Shown piece after piece: positions 6,653 through 13,205 of a stretch of DNA of 13,205 bases. A model generated the notes under the pieces. That model saw only the letters and a program-made list of their open reading frames with translations. It had not been told where the DNA came from and did no database searches. How positions within the stretch are numbered: position 1 is the stretch's first letter; each line of letters opens with the position of its first letter. Origin of the DNA: Rhodobacterales bacterium (GTDB lineage Bacteria > Pseudomonadota > Alphaproteobacteria > Rhodobacterales > Rhodobacteraceae); NCBI GenBank assembly GCA_013298675.1, contig JAAFIJ010000042.1, forward strand, positions 1 to 13,205, read 5' to 3'. The position numbers and the translations under genes were made by a program.

Positions 6653-8440
6653 TTAGTTCGCGGCTGTGCGCATCAGCGGGGTGATCAGACGCACCGCCAC
6701 CCGGCGGTTGCGGCTTTCGTTTGCTTGGGTGTCGATGCGCAACTCTGTCTCACCATAGCCTTGGATCACCATGTTTTCTGGCGGAATATCAAAGTATTCG
6801 GTCAAGGCCAGCGCCACAGATTCTGCGCGACGGTCTGATAGCGCAAGGTTAAGAGCCGCTTTTCCCGTAGCGTCGGTATGGCCCTCTATCAGGAACATCT
6901 CGCCCGGATTTGCATCCAGCAGGTCCTGCATCAACGATCCGAGTTCCATCAGATCATCCGCCTCGGACGCCTTGATCGCAGAGGACCCACTGTCAAAGGT
7001 GATGGTGTCAACGTCAACCGTTGCAGCAAGGGCGCGCACTTCGGCGATTTCGCGGATCTGGCGAAGGCTGAATTTGCGACCAACTCTGGCAGCCTCTTTG
7101 GCGGCAAGCTTTGCACGCAAGGCTGCGTCCTCGTCCTTGGTGGAAATCACCACTCGGTCCTTGCGTGGTTTGGGCAAGGTTGAAACGACAACTGGTTTCT
7201 CTTCATACAAGTCATCAATCAAGACCAACTCGCGGCCCAATTTGTCATAATGTGCACGGCGCAGCACCCGCCCCGATGCATCGCGGATCGTGACGATCTG
7301 GGTGCCATCTTCGCGTCCGACGATCGTGCGCGTAGAGCCATCCTTAAAGGTTTCAGTGCGGACTTTTGCCCCGGGTTGGCGCAAGACAGCATCATCATCC
7401 TTGTAAACCTGATAGGTTCCATCGGGTTTCAAGACGACAATGCGGTCGCCTGTGTTGGACACGACGCGCTGCTGTTCTTTGCGATTGCCCTCTTTGATGA
7501 TCTCTCCGACCACCAAAGCGCCCAGCGCAAAGAGGCCTACTTTTTCAAGATTGGAAAGACCGCTCTTTTTGCCATCCGCCAAGGCCACAGGAGCGGCTGC
7601 AAATTCCATCGTCGAGGCGCGTTCGGTTTGAGCAGTAATCGTTTCGGTCAACGAGGTTACAGCCGCTTCGGACACTGGTACCGCATCAGGCATCGTGCCT
7701 TCGACCACAGGTGCGGCCAAAAGAGTTGCGGCAGCACCAATGGCCGCAGGGTCAACCGTTCCGGGTTGCGCCAATACCTCTACAAGACTTGCTGAGGTTG
7801 CAACATCGACGACAGGCACATCGACGGGTACGATTTCTTCGGCTGGGATCGGGGCCGCGACAGCAAGGCCAAGGGTTGGGTCAACGACTTCACCTGCGAC
7901 CGAAAGTTCTTGGATTGCGGCATCGACGGCGGCGGCGTCTTGAGCAGCAACCTCGGCTGCAACTTCAGGGGTGACTTCTGGCACAGGCTCAACCGCCACT
8001 TCGGGCACAGGCTCAACCGCCACTTCGGGCACAGGCTCAACCGCCACTTCGGGCACAGGCTCAACCGCCACTTCGGGTACAGGCTCAACCGCCACTTCTG
8101 GCACAGGCTCAACCGCCACTTCTGGCACAGGCTCAACCGCCACTTCTGGCACAGGCTCAACCGCCACTTCGGGTACAGGCTCAACCGCCACTTCGGGTAC
8201 AGGTTCAACCGCCACTTCAGGAACCACTTCCGCCGGCGGCAGTGCCGCTTCAATCGCTGCGGCCGCGTCAACAAAATTCGCAGGGTCGCAAACGGTTTCA
8301 GCCGTAGGTACGCAAAGTACCGTTCCATCAATGGCAACGACGCTGCCATCCTCCAACAGAGTTTGCGCCATCAAGGGCCATGGTTGCACGTTAAACAGAG
8401 CAATGGACAAGGCCGTGGTTGAAGAGAGCAGCTTTTTCAT
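6653..8440 (-). CDS. Secreted OmpA-family protein with Pro/Glu/Val octapeptide repeats
   Basis: This 595-residue protein starts with a signal peptide (MKKLLSSTTALSIALF..., probable cleavage after about residue 25 at LMA/Q). Residues about 74-154 hold ten copies of an eight-residue Pro/Glu/Val repeat (PEVAVEPV). An Ala/Pro/Val-rich stretch follows. A hydrophobic segment LEKVGLFALGALVVG lies near 300-315, then a segment rich in DGT/DGS turns (DRIVVLKPDGTYQVY, DGTQIVTIRD). The C-terminal OmpA domain spans about 480-590, with FDSGSSAI, IEGHTDATG, LSDRRAESV, GYGETELR and NRRVAVRL, the peptidoglycan-binding pattern. The protein probably links envelope to cell wall. The ATG at 8440 is preferred over a start at 8491 because AAAGGAA lies just upstream and the signal peptide then begins at residue 1. 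No beta-barrel domain is evident to me. Confidence 0.88.
   Translation of the reverse strand: MKKLLSSTTALSIALFNVQPWPLMAQTLLEDGSVVAIDGTVLCVPTAETVCDPANFVDAAAAIEAALPPAEVVPEVAVEPVPEVAVEPVPEVAVEPVPEVAVEPVPEVAVEPVPEVAVEPVPEVAVEPVPEVAVEPVPEVAVEPVPEVAVEPVPEVTPEVAAEVAAQDAAAVDAAIQELSVAGEVVDPTLGLAVAAPIPAEEIVPVDVPVVDVATSASLVEVLAQPGTVDPAAIGAAATLLAAPVVEGTMPDAVPVSEAAVTSLTETITAQTERASTMEFAAAPVALADGKKSGLSNLEKVGLFALGALVVGEIIKEGNRKEQQRVVSNTGDRIVVLKPDGTYQVYKDDDAVLRQPGAKVRTETFKDGSTRTIVGREDGTQIVTIRDASGRVLRRAHYDKLGRELVLIDDLYEEKPVVVSTLPKPRKDRVVISTKDEDAALRAKLAAKEAARVGRKFSLRQIREIAEVRALAATVDVDTITFDSGSSAIKASEADDLMELGSLMQDLLDANPGEMFLIEGHTDATGKAALNLALSDRRAESVALALTEYFDIPPENMVIQGYGETELRIDTQANESRNRRVAVRLITPLMRTAAN
7980..8219. 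repeat. Ten 24-bp tandem repeats inside the OmpA-family gene
   Basis: Ten direct repeats of 24 bases run without spacers (starts at 7980, 8004, 8028, 8052, 8076, 8100, 8124, 8148, 8172 and 8196). Each encodes eight residues of Pro/Glu/Val sequence on the minus strand. Units differ only at a few positions: ggcaca or ggtaca at the unit start, a preceding tct or tcg, and gttc instead of gctc in the last unit. The 24-base period keeps the frame whatever the copy number. It leaves other frames free of stops, which creates long false reading frames on both strands. Confidence 0.97.
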
Positions 8441-8757
8441 CAAAGTTCCTTTCGGATGAACTTGGTCGTCTATACTTCCTTGGCACCGCATAGGACCGCA
8501 TTAACGCGCTCCTTGGGCCTAAGTCGACAATAGACATAAACCGGCCCTGCTAAGCGATATCATAAGTCAGCTTTTAGCCGATCCTAGACTGGGTTTGGAG
8601 TGCTATCGCATATCATTGGGCTAAGCGCAGCTTTTTGCCTTCACAATACGGTGCGCCGCGTCATTATCTGTTGGGCTCGCCCCTATTCTTTGCTCTGGGG
8701 CTATGCGCATATGTGTCAAACCTCATTGGACAAGATGATAAGCACAAGGATCAATGG
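8441..8757. other. Divergent intergenic region with short repeated motifs
   Basis: This 317-base region separates two divergent genes and should hold both promoters. I could not fix a convincing -35/-10 pair in either direction. It does contain repeated motifs: GCTAAGCG at 8549-8556 and 8620-8627, CAGCTTTT at 8568-8575 and 8628-8635, and ATATCAT at 8557-8563 and 8610-8616. The ribosome binding site of the downstream glycosyltransferase (AAGGA, 8746-8750) is at its right end. An in-frame upstream extension from TTG at 8635 lacks support. Confidence 0.6.
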
Positions 8758-9774
8758 ATGCGCGTTCTTGCAATCCTGACCGTCAAGAACGAAGGCGCAT
8801 TCTTGTTGGAATGGCTCGCGCACCACCGCGCGACGGGCTTTACAGATTTTCTGATTTTTTCGAACGACTGCGACGACGGGACCGATGTGATGTTGGACCG
8901 ATTGCAGGCGATGGGCTGGATCACTCATGTGCGCAACGACGGTCCCCATGAAGAAGGACCGCAATGGTCTGCCCTAAAGGCCGCAGAAAAGCACCCTTTA
9001 CGGCGCAGCGCGGATTGGATTCTGGTGTTGGATGTCGATGAGTTTGTGAACATCCATGTTGGCGATCGTACCCTGGGCGCACTTTTCGCTGCACTGCAAG
9101 TTGCGACGGCAATCCCGTTGACTTGGCGGTTCTTCGGTAATTCTGGGATCATCGACTTTGTTGATCAGTCGGTAAAGCAAAGTTTCTCGAAAGCCGCCCC
9201 TGCCCGTTTTGGCTGGCCGTGGCGCGCACAATTGTTCAAGACGCTGTTTCGCAATGACGGCAGCTATAAAAAGCTGGGCGTTCATCGTCCGAAATCACCC
9301 GTTGCGGAACGGATAGACCAACAGCGCTGGTATGACGGATCTGGGCGCATCATGCCCGCGTCCTTTCACACGCAAGGGATTTTCTCTGATTACAGCAAAG
9401 ACAATTACGCGTTGGTTCAGCTTAATCATTACGCCTTGGGCTCGGCTGAGGGATTCGTAATAAAGGCCGATCGAGGGCGCGCGAACCGCGATGCTTCGTC
9501 ATTTGATATGGGCTATTGGGTTGAGCGAAATTTCAATGAAGTCGAAGATACCTCTATCTTGCGGCTCGACTGCGCGGACTTTGTGGATGAATTGCACAGC
9601 GACGCAGAGTTGTCACAGCTGCACGCCCAAGCCGTGGCGTGGCGCAAGATGCGGTTCCAAATCCTGATGCGGCAAGAACCGTGGCGTGCATTTTTTGGCC
9701 GCCTTTTGATGGCGGGACCATCGCACACATTGTCCCCTGCGCAAGCGCGACTGATTCTGAGGCATTTGACATAA
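8758..9774 (+). CDS. Family 2-type glycosyltransferase
   Basis: This 338-residue protein begins MRVLAILTVKNEGAFLLEWL, the entry strand of a GT-A fold, and continues HHRATGFTDFLIFSNDCDDGTD. Together these match my recollection of the Glyco_tranf_2_4 subgroup of glycosyltransferase family 2. The metal- and nucleotide-sugar-binding DxD motif is in VLDVDEF (D92 and D94). Later segments HRPKSP and LNHYALGS are also typical of this subgroup. No membrane segment is visible in this form, so it is probably cytoplasmic and may modify a surface polysaccharide or lipid; donor and acceptor are unknown. ATG at 8758 is chosen because AAGGA lies seven bases upstream and the conserved fold begins at once. The TTG at 8635 would add 41 residues with a hydrophobic stretch and is not favoured. 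Confidence 0.85.
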   Translation: MRVLAILTVKNEGAFLLEWLAHHRATGFTDFLIFSNDCDDGTDVMLDRLQAMGWITHVRNDGPHEEGPQWSALKAAEKHPLRRSADWILVLDVDEFVNIHVGDRTLGALFAALQVATAIPLTWRFFGNSGIIDFVDQSVKQSFSKAAPARFGWPWRAQLFKTLFRNDGSYKKLGVHRPKSPVAERIDQQRWYDGSGRIMPASFHTQGIFSDYSKDNYALVQLNHYALGSAEGFVIKADRGRANRDASSFDMGYWVERNFNEVEDTSILRLDCADFVDELHSDAELSQLHAQAVAWRKMRFQILMRQEPWRAFFGRLLMAGPSHTLSPAQARLILRHLT

Positions 9775-9791
9775 GATCCAGCATATAGTTT

Positions 9792-9806
9792 CTGTTCGCG
9801 AAACAG
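9792..9806 (+). terminator. Small hairpin after the glycosyltransferase gene
   Basis: CTGTT (9792-9796) pairs with AACAG (9802-9806) across CGCGA, 18 bases past the stop. The stem is short and has no T tract, so it is weak evidence for termination. The 143-base gap that follows otherwise shows nothing I can name and may carry the promoter of the next gene. Confidence 0.2.
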
Positions 9807-9917
9807 TTGCCGTACGTTGTTTCCAAATCGAGTTAAGTGTCCTGCCTTCTGTGCTTGCTTGGCGTTGCGGGACGCGCGACAACGATGTGTGTTTTATGAC
9901 CGCTGTTTGGGACTTAG

Positions 9918-10853
9918 ATGTCGGACGTTGCCCTTAAATCAGATCCAAACGACCTCTTTGCTTCGGCAAAGGACATAGCAAGCTGGTGCCAATCGGCTGA
10001 AAAATTGACCGAGGACGAAGGATATTTCTATGCGCTGGGCGCAAAGCATTGGGCGTTGTTTTGTGACCTTGGCCCAACGCTTCTTGTAAGTTTTGAACAG
10101 CTACAGGCAGTGCGGGAACGTCCAAACCAGATGCCGCTGGCCAATGACATTGCGCGCGCGAATGGCTGGTCGCATCTGTGCATCCTAAGTGACGGCGACA
10201 CGTGGTTTCGCGATCCCGCAGTTTACAGCTATTTCGATCAACTGGTTGATGATGCCTTTCTAGAGGACTTTGATCAGGTGTTGTTTTACGGGGTTGGCAG
10301 TTCAGGCTACGCCGCCTGCGCCTATTCGGTTACCGCCCCTGGTGCGCGAGTCTTGGCGATCAACCCCAAAGCCAGCCTTGCATCAGACGTGGCAAGTTGG
10401 GACAAACGATACACCAGACAGCGTCGCCTAGACTTTACCCAGCGCTACGGTTTTGCGCCCCGTATGGTTGAGGGGGCGGAAAGCGTGACCCTGATCTTTG
10501 ATCCGACGATCCCCGAAGACGCCATGCATGCGCAATTGTTCCATGGCCCCAACATTCACAAATTCCGAGCCCCGCATGCAAAGGATCTGATTGCGACGGT
10601 GCTGGAACAGACCAAACAGTTGCCCGTGTTGATAAGTTTGGCGATGGCCGGCACATTGGGCAGCAAAGATCTGGCCAAGGCATGGCGAACGCGCCGCAAC
10701 AACGGACTTTATTTGCGCACTCTTTTGGCCAAAGCCGAACAATCCGGGCGTCCCGCGTTGGAACTGCTGATTTGCCGAAATGTGACGGCGCGGCTGAAAG
10801 CCCCGCGCTTTGTCAAACGGTTGGCGCAATTGACCCAAGGGGCGGACAAGTAA
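9918..10853 (+). CDS. Uncharacterised protein with alpha/beta-hydrolase-like motif order
   Basis: This 311-residue protein has no signal peptide or membrane segment. It does not match a family I can name with certainty. Visible parts are an aromatic-rich N-terminal third (GYFYALGAKHWALF, then TLLVSFEQLQ), WSHLCILSDGDTWFRDP (84-100), and a strand-turn-helix VLFYGVGSSGYAA (121-133). Later come LIFDPTIPEDAMHAQLF (192-208) and RAPHAKD (217-223). The order strand-VGSSG-helix, then Asp after a later strand (D195 or D201), then His (H220) resembles a serine alpha/beta hydrolase with S128 as nucleophile; this is inference. I recall homologues in Rhodobacteraceae carrying the label phosphoadenosine phosphosulfate reductase, but the protein lacks every CysH motif. 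Start at 9918 has GGGA five bases upstream. It stands alone between hairpins. Confidence 0.75.
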   Translation: MSDVALKSDPNDLFASAKDIASWCQSAEKLTEDEGYFYALGAKHWALFCDLGPTLLVSFEQLQAVRERPNQMPLANDIARANGWSHLCILSDGDTWFRDPAVYSYFDQLVDDAFLEDFDQVLFYGVGSSGYAACAYSVTAPGARVLAINPKASLASDVASWDKRYTRQRRLDFTQRYGFAPRMVEGAESVTLIFDPTIPEDAMHAQLFHGPNIHKFRAPHAKDLIATVLEQTKQLPVLISLAMAGTLGSKDLAKAWRTRRNNGLYLRTLLAKAEQSGRPALELLICRNVTARLKAPRFVKRLAQLTQGADK

Positions 10854-10855
10854 TC

Positions 10856-10879
10856 TGGCGCGCGCGCGATCCTGCGCCA
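10856..10879 (+). terminator. Probable terminator before pyrC
   Basis: TGGCGC (10856-10861) pairs with GCGCCA (10874-10879) over a 12-base loop that is itself GC-repetitive, two bases after the upstream stop. It is followed by CCGCTTTATTCTT, a moderately T-rich tail. This suggests pyrC is transcribed from its own promoter within 10880-10950, although I cannot fix one. Confidence 0.5.
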
Positions 10880-10950
10880 CCGCTTTATTCTTGGTAACGG
10901 CCATCAGCAAAAGACTGGAAAACAGCCACAGGTTCAGGTAACCGAGGCAT

Positions 10951-11994
10951 ATGGTACAGCATATCACCTTGACGAGACCCGATGACTGGCATTTGCACCT
11001 GCGCGATGGGGCCATGCTAAAGGGTGTCCTACCCGAAACAGCACGCCACTTTGCCCGCGCGCTGATCATGCCCAATCTGGTGCCCCCTGTGGTAACCAGC
11101 GCAGATGCCGCGGCCTACCGCGACCGCATTCTGCGCGCCCTGCCCGAGGGGTCCACCTTTGCGCCGCTGATGACGCTGTATTTGACCGAAGGCACCGATC
11201 CGCAGGATGTTGCGGCGGCTCATGCTTCGGGTTTGGTCAAGGCGGTCAAGCTTTACCCGGCCGGAGCCACCACCAATTCACATGCAGGCGTACGGAACTT
11301 AGATAGTGTGCGCGCCGTGCTGGAGAAGATGGCTGAGATCGGCTTGCCTTTATGCACCCACGGCGAGGTGACGACGGCCGAGGTTGATATTTTCGACCGC
11401 GAAGCCGTGTTCATCGACACAGTGCTCGACCCGCTGCGGCGCAGTTTGCCCGAATTGCGCATCGTGATGGAGCATATCACCACCGAGCAAGGCGTCGACT
11501 ATGCCCGCGAGGGCGGCGAAAACCTTGCAGCCACGATCACCACCCATCACTTGATCATAAATCGAAACCACATTTTGGCGGGCGGGATCAAACCGCACTA
11601 CTATTGTCTGCCCGTGGCCAAACGCGAAAAGCATCGACTTGCGCTGCGTGCGGCGGCGACGTCGGGACTGCCTATGTACTTTCTGGGCACCGACAGTGCG
11701 CCGCATGTTGATGCGCTAAAAGAGCAAGCCTGCGGCTGTGCGGGGTGTTTTACCGCGACCAACACCATGGCACTACTGGCGCATGTGTTTGAAGAAGAAG
11801 GAAAATTGTCAAATCTTGAGACGTTTACCTCGCTGAACGGGCCCGCATTCTACTGCCTGCCCCTGAATGAAGCGCGTATCACCTTGGTAAAGCACGAATT
11901 GGCGCAGACGTTTCCAGAGAAAATCTTGACAGAAGCTGGCCCGGTTACGGTGTTCAATCCCGGCTTTCCGGTGCATTGGCACGTTGACGCGTGA
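10951..11994 (+). CDS. pyrC: Dihydroorotase (class II, PyrC type)
   Basis: This 347-residue enzyme interconverts carbamoyl aspartate and dihydroorotate, the third step of de novo pyrimidine synthesis. All zinc ligands of the PyrC type are present with the spacing of the E. coli enzyme, shifted by two: H14 and H16 in DWHLHLRDG, the carbamylated lysine K100 in [12 protein letters not shown]137 in THGE, H175 in MEHITT and the catalytic D248 in GTDSAPH. The length matches the family. ATG at 10951 has GAGG only three bases upstream, with AGGT at 10936-10939 as an alternative. The protein is cytoplasmic and probably a dimer, as in E. coli. It precedes pyrE on the same strand, so both may be cotranscribed despite a 279-base spacer. 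Confidence 0.97.
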   Translation: MVQHITLTRPDDWHLHLRDGAMLKGVLPETARHFARALIMPNLVPPVVTSADAAAYRDRILRALPEGSTFAPLMTLYLTEGTDPQDVAAAHASGLVKAVKLYPAGATTNSHAGVRNLDSVRAVLEKMAEIGLPLCTHGEVTTAEVDIFDREAVFIDTVLDPLRRSLPELRIVMEHITTEQGVDYAREGGENLAATITTHHLIINRNHILAGGIKPHYYCLPVAKREKHRLALRAAATSGLPMYFLGTDSAPHVDALKEQACGCAGCFTATNTMALLAHVFEEEGKLSNLETFTSLNGPAFYCLPLNEARITLVKHELAQTFPEKILTEAGPVTVFNPGFPVHWHVDA

Positions 11995-12273
11995 TGGCGC
12001 ACAAAAGCGGTTTTGCGGGGCATCGAGCCCCCCAATCCCGCGCTGCCGCATCTTGACGCCACCGGAACCGATCGCTTAACCCGTTTTCCGCCGACACGCC
12101 GCGCGCTGGTTGCCAAAGATGAAGCGACTGACGACAGCGCCACGACGCTTGACGCCACACTGCTTTTTGGTCCATCCCCCATTCCAACCATAGACACCAC
12201 CAATCTTGATCCTTCACAGAGCCAACATAGCGTTGATCGAGGCCATAGATTGGGACGCACCGCAGGAGCAGCC
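11995..12273. other. Unexplained spacer between pyrC and pyrE
   Basis: This 279-base spacer is long for two genes of one pathway. Near its left end are two hairpins: CAAAA/TTTTG at 12002-12015 and GGGGC/GCCCC at 12017-12031, neither with a T tract. The pyrE frame stays open from TTG at 12013, giving a possible 87-residue Pro/Thr-rich extension, and two minus-strand frames are also open. None looks like a real protein to me. No promoter is clear. The pyrE ribosome binding site is at 12264-12268. Confidence 0.5.
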
Positions 12274-12948
12274 ATGATCCCGACCACTTTCCCACCGCGC
12301 GAAGAAATCGCCCGACTGACGGCCCGAGCGCTTTTGGAAATCAAGGCCGTACATTTCAATGCGGAAACGCCCTTTACACTTGCCTCGGGTCTGCCCAGCC
12401 CGACCTATATCGATTGCCGCAAGTTGATCTCTTACCCACGTATCCGCGCGACCTTGATGGATTTCCTAACCGTCACTGTGATGCGCGACGCAGGGTTTGA
12501 GGCGTTTGACAACATTGCTGGCGGTGAAACGGCAGGCATCCCGTTTGGCGCTTGGGTGGCCGAGCGTTTGGCATTGCCGATGACCTATGTGCGCAAAAAG
12601 CCCAAAGGATATGGCCGAAATGCCCGGATTGAGGGTGTGATGACCGAGGGACAGCGGGTTTTACTGGTCGAAGATCTGACCACGGACGGTGGTTCCAAAT
12701 TGTCTTTCGTGGATGCAATCCGCGAAACCGGGGCCAGTTGCGCGCATACAGCCGTCATCTTTTATTACGGCATTTTCCCCGAAACGACCCAGCGTCTGGC
12801 CGACCACGGTGTCGCCTTGCATCATCTTTGCACATGGTGGGATGTCTTGGCAGAGGCCAAAGCGCAAGGCAGCTTTGATCAAAGGACCTTGACCGAGGTC
12901 GAAAGCTTTCTGCATGACCCACGCGCGTGGCAAGCGGCGCGCAGCTAA
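12274..12948 (+). CDS. pyrE: Orotate phosphoribosyltransferase
   Basis: This 224-residue enzyme joins orotate to phosphoribosyl pyrophosphate to give orotidine 5'-phosphate, the fifth step of pyrimidine synthesis. The orotate-side motif [17 protein letters not shown] is at 34-50, the flexible loop region [11 protein letters not shown] at 104-114, and the PRPP-binding loop [14 protein letters not shown] at 129-142. That loop reads TTDGG where many phosphoribosyltransferases have TTGG; from memory this is common in the alphaproteobacterial branch. ATG at 12274 is chosen because AGGAG lies five bases upstream and the length then fits the family. A TTG at 12013 would add 87 low-complexity residues. 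It is cytoplasmic and functions with pyrC upstream. Confidence 0.96.
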   Translation: MIPTTFPPREEIARLTARALLEIKAVHFNAETPFTLASGLPSPTYIDCRKLISYPRIRATLMDFLTVTVMRDAGFEAFDNIAGGETAGIPFGAWVAERLALPMTYVRKKPKGYGRNARIEGVMTEGQRVLLVEDLTTDGGSKLSFVDAIRETGASCAHTAVIFYYGIFPETTQRLADHGVALHHLCTWWDVLAEAKAQGSFDQRTLTEVESFLHDPRAWQAARS

Positions 12949-12950
12949 AT

Positions 12951-12968
12951 CAAACCGAGCTTGGTTTG
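12951..12968. repeat. Near-perfect palindrome after pyrE
   Basis: CAAACCGAGCTTGGTTTG is an 18-base palindrome with one mismatched pair, starting two bases after the pyrE stop. As RNA it gives a six-base-pair stem with a six-base loop but no T tract, so it could be a weak terminator. As DNA it could equally be a binding site, because a consensus -10 hexamer follows at 12975. Confidence 0.5.
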
Positions 12969-12974
12969 TCGGGC

Positions 12975-12994
12975 TATAATATCTGTGGACAGAT
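12975..12994 (+). promoter_or_regulatory. Candidate promoter -10 box with adjoining operator-like palindrome
   Basis: TATAAT at 12975-12980 is an exact sigma-70 -10 hexamer in otherwise GC-rich DNA. It runs directly into ATCTGT-GG-ACAGAT (12981-12994), a perfect inverted repeat with a two-base centre, at the place expected for the transcription start. No good -35 hexamer lies 16-18 bases upstream, which argues for an activator or for coincidence. A transcript from here would have a leader of about 210 bases before the ATG at 13202. Confidence 0.35.
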
Positions 12995-13005
12995 CGGGGG
13001 ATGAA

Positions 13006-13023
13006 TTGGGGATAACACCCCAA
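13006..13023. repeat. Hairpin in the leader after pyrE
   Basis: TTGGGG (13006-13011) and CCCCAA (13018-13023) pair perfectly around ATAACA. On the opposite strand the sequence overlaps TTATCCCCA (13007-13015), one base from the DnaA-box consensus TTATCCACA. Confidence 0.5.
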
Positions 13024-13156
13024 AGAATCGCGTATTCGCCGAGCGTTCGCAAAATGTGTGTATCAAAGATCAATATTTGGTATGCTTGACGCAAGAAACA
13101 CCAATTTGAGCACAATCGGCGGTGACTTATCCACCAAGTTTCCCCGGTTGCGGCAA

Positions 13157-13175
13157 TAGGCTTTTGGCCTATTAG
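13157..13175 (+). repeat. Hairpin upstream of the gene that starts at 13202
   Basis: AATAGGC (13157-13163) pairs with GCCTATT (13169-13175) around TTTTG. A second small hairpin, GTGC-GAA-GCAC (13181-13191), follows at once and ends where the ribosome binding site begins. They could form leader structure that limits access to the start, but no regulator is known. Confidence 0.45.
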
Positions 13176-13201
13176 AGTGTGCGAAGCACGAGGGTGATAA
13201 G

Positions 13202-13205
13202 ATGA
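13202..13205 (+). CDS. Start of a further gene, cut by the window edge
   Basis: ATG at 13202-13204 is preceded by GAGGG (13192-13196) with a five-base spacer, a good ribosome binding site. Only the first codon and one further base are inside the window, so the product cannot be read. From memory of gene order in related genomes, the replicative helicase dnaB often follows pyrE; this is a guess from synteny. Confidence 0.4.

Noticed and set aside
7980..8219. Possible CRISPR array
   Set aside because: Units are directly joined with no spacers and a 24-base period; they encode a peptide repeat.
7780..8459. Long open frames on both strands across the repeat array, encoding Gly/Thr/Ser or Trp/Arg/Leu repeats
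   Set aside because: A stop-free 24-base unit repeated ten times keeps all frames that lack a stop open. The minus-strand OmpA-family frame has the signal peptide, ribosome binding site and domain; the others have none.
8635..8757. N-terminal extension of the glycosyltransferase from TTG with a hydrophobic stretch
   Set aside because: The conserved fold begins at MRVLAILTVKNEG with a good ribosome binding site at 8746-8750. The extension lies in the intergenic region that contains the repeated motifs.
9918..10853. Second phosphoadenylyl-sulfate reductase
   Set aside because: None of the CysH motifs (SSFGAES loop, CC pair, CxxC, ECGIH) is present, and the genuine cysH is at 2141-2935.
13086..13116. 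Promoter TTGACG with CACAAT before the gene at 13202
   Set aside because: The spacer is 19 bases and the -10 box matches only four of six bases, which is too weak to list as a feature.

Overview
The window looks like a chromosomal core region of an alphaproteobacterium, most likely Rhodobacteraceae (the Roseobacter/Rhodobacter group). The grounds are family resemblance recalled from memory: the DUF2849 and DUF934 partners around the sulfite reductase, the strong similarity of the flavoprotein to Rhodobacter Fpr, the form of IF-3, and the moderately GC-rich codon use. No database search was run.

Layout. (1) 1-4212, plus strand: a tightly packed assimilatory sulfur operon. It holds the C-terminal end of siroheme synthase (cysG), a DUF2849 protein, a siroheme/4Fe-4S sulfite reductase (cysI type), an iron-sulfur APS/PAPS reductase (cysH), a DUF934 protein, and a ferredoxin(flavodoxin)-NADP+ reductase (fpr). 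The first five genes overlap or share ATGA-type junctions. Together they make the siroheme, reduce activated sulfate to sulfite and then sulfide, and plausibly supply low-potential electrons. (2) 4253-4287: a strong two-way terminator between fpr and a converging small alanine-rich membrane-anchored protein (4308-4727, minus). (3) 4925-5464, plus: infC (IF-3), which starts at a non-canonical ATA codon, followed by a G/C hairpin terminator shared with a converging XdhC/CoxI-family gene (5542-6531, minus). (4) 6653-8440, minus: a secreted OmpA-family protein with ten 24-bp (8-residue) Pro/Glu/Val repeats. (5) 8441-8757: a divergent intergenic region with short repeated motifs. (6) 8758-9774 and 9918-10853, plus: a family 2-type glycosyltransferase and an unnamed protein that resembles an alpha/beta hydrolase in motif order. 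(7) 10951-11994 and 12274-12948, plus: pyrC and pyrE of de novo pyrimidine synthesis, separated by an unexplained 279-base spacer. (8) 12949-13205: a palindrome-rich leader ending at the likely start codon of a gene that continues beyond the window.

Most of the window is housekeeping DNA. I see no mobile element, RNA gene, CRISPR array or defence system. The points most worth a second look are the ATA start of infC, the repeat array in the OmpA-family protein, the unnamed hydrolase-like protein, and the palindrome cluster after pyrE.
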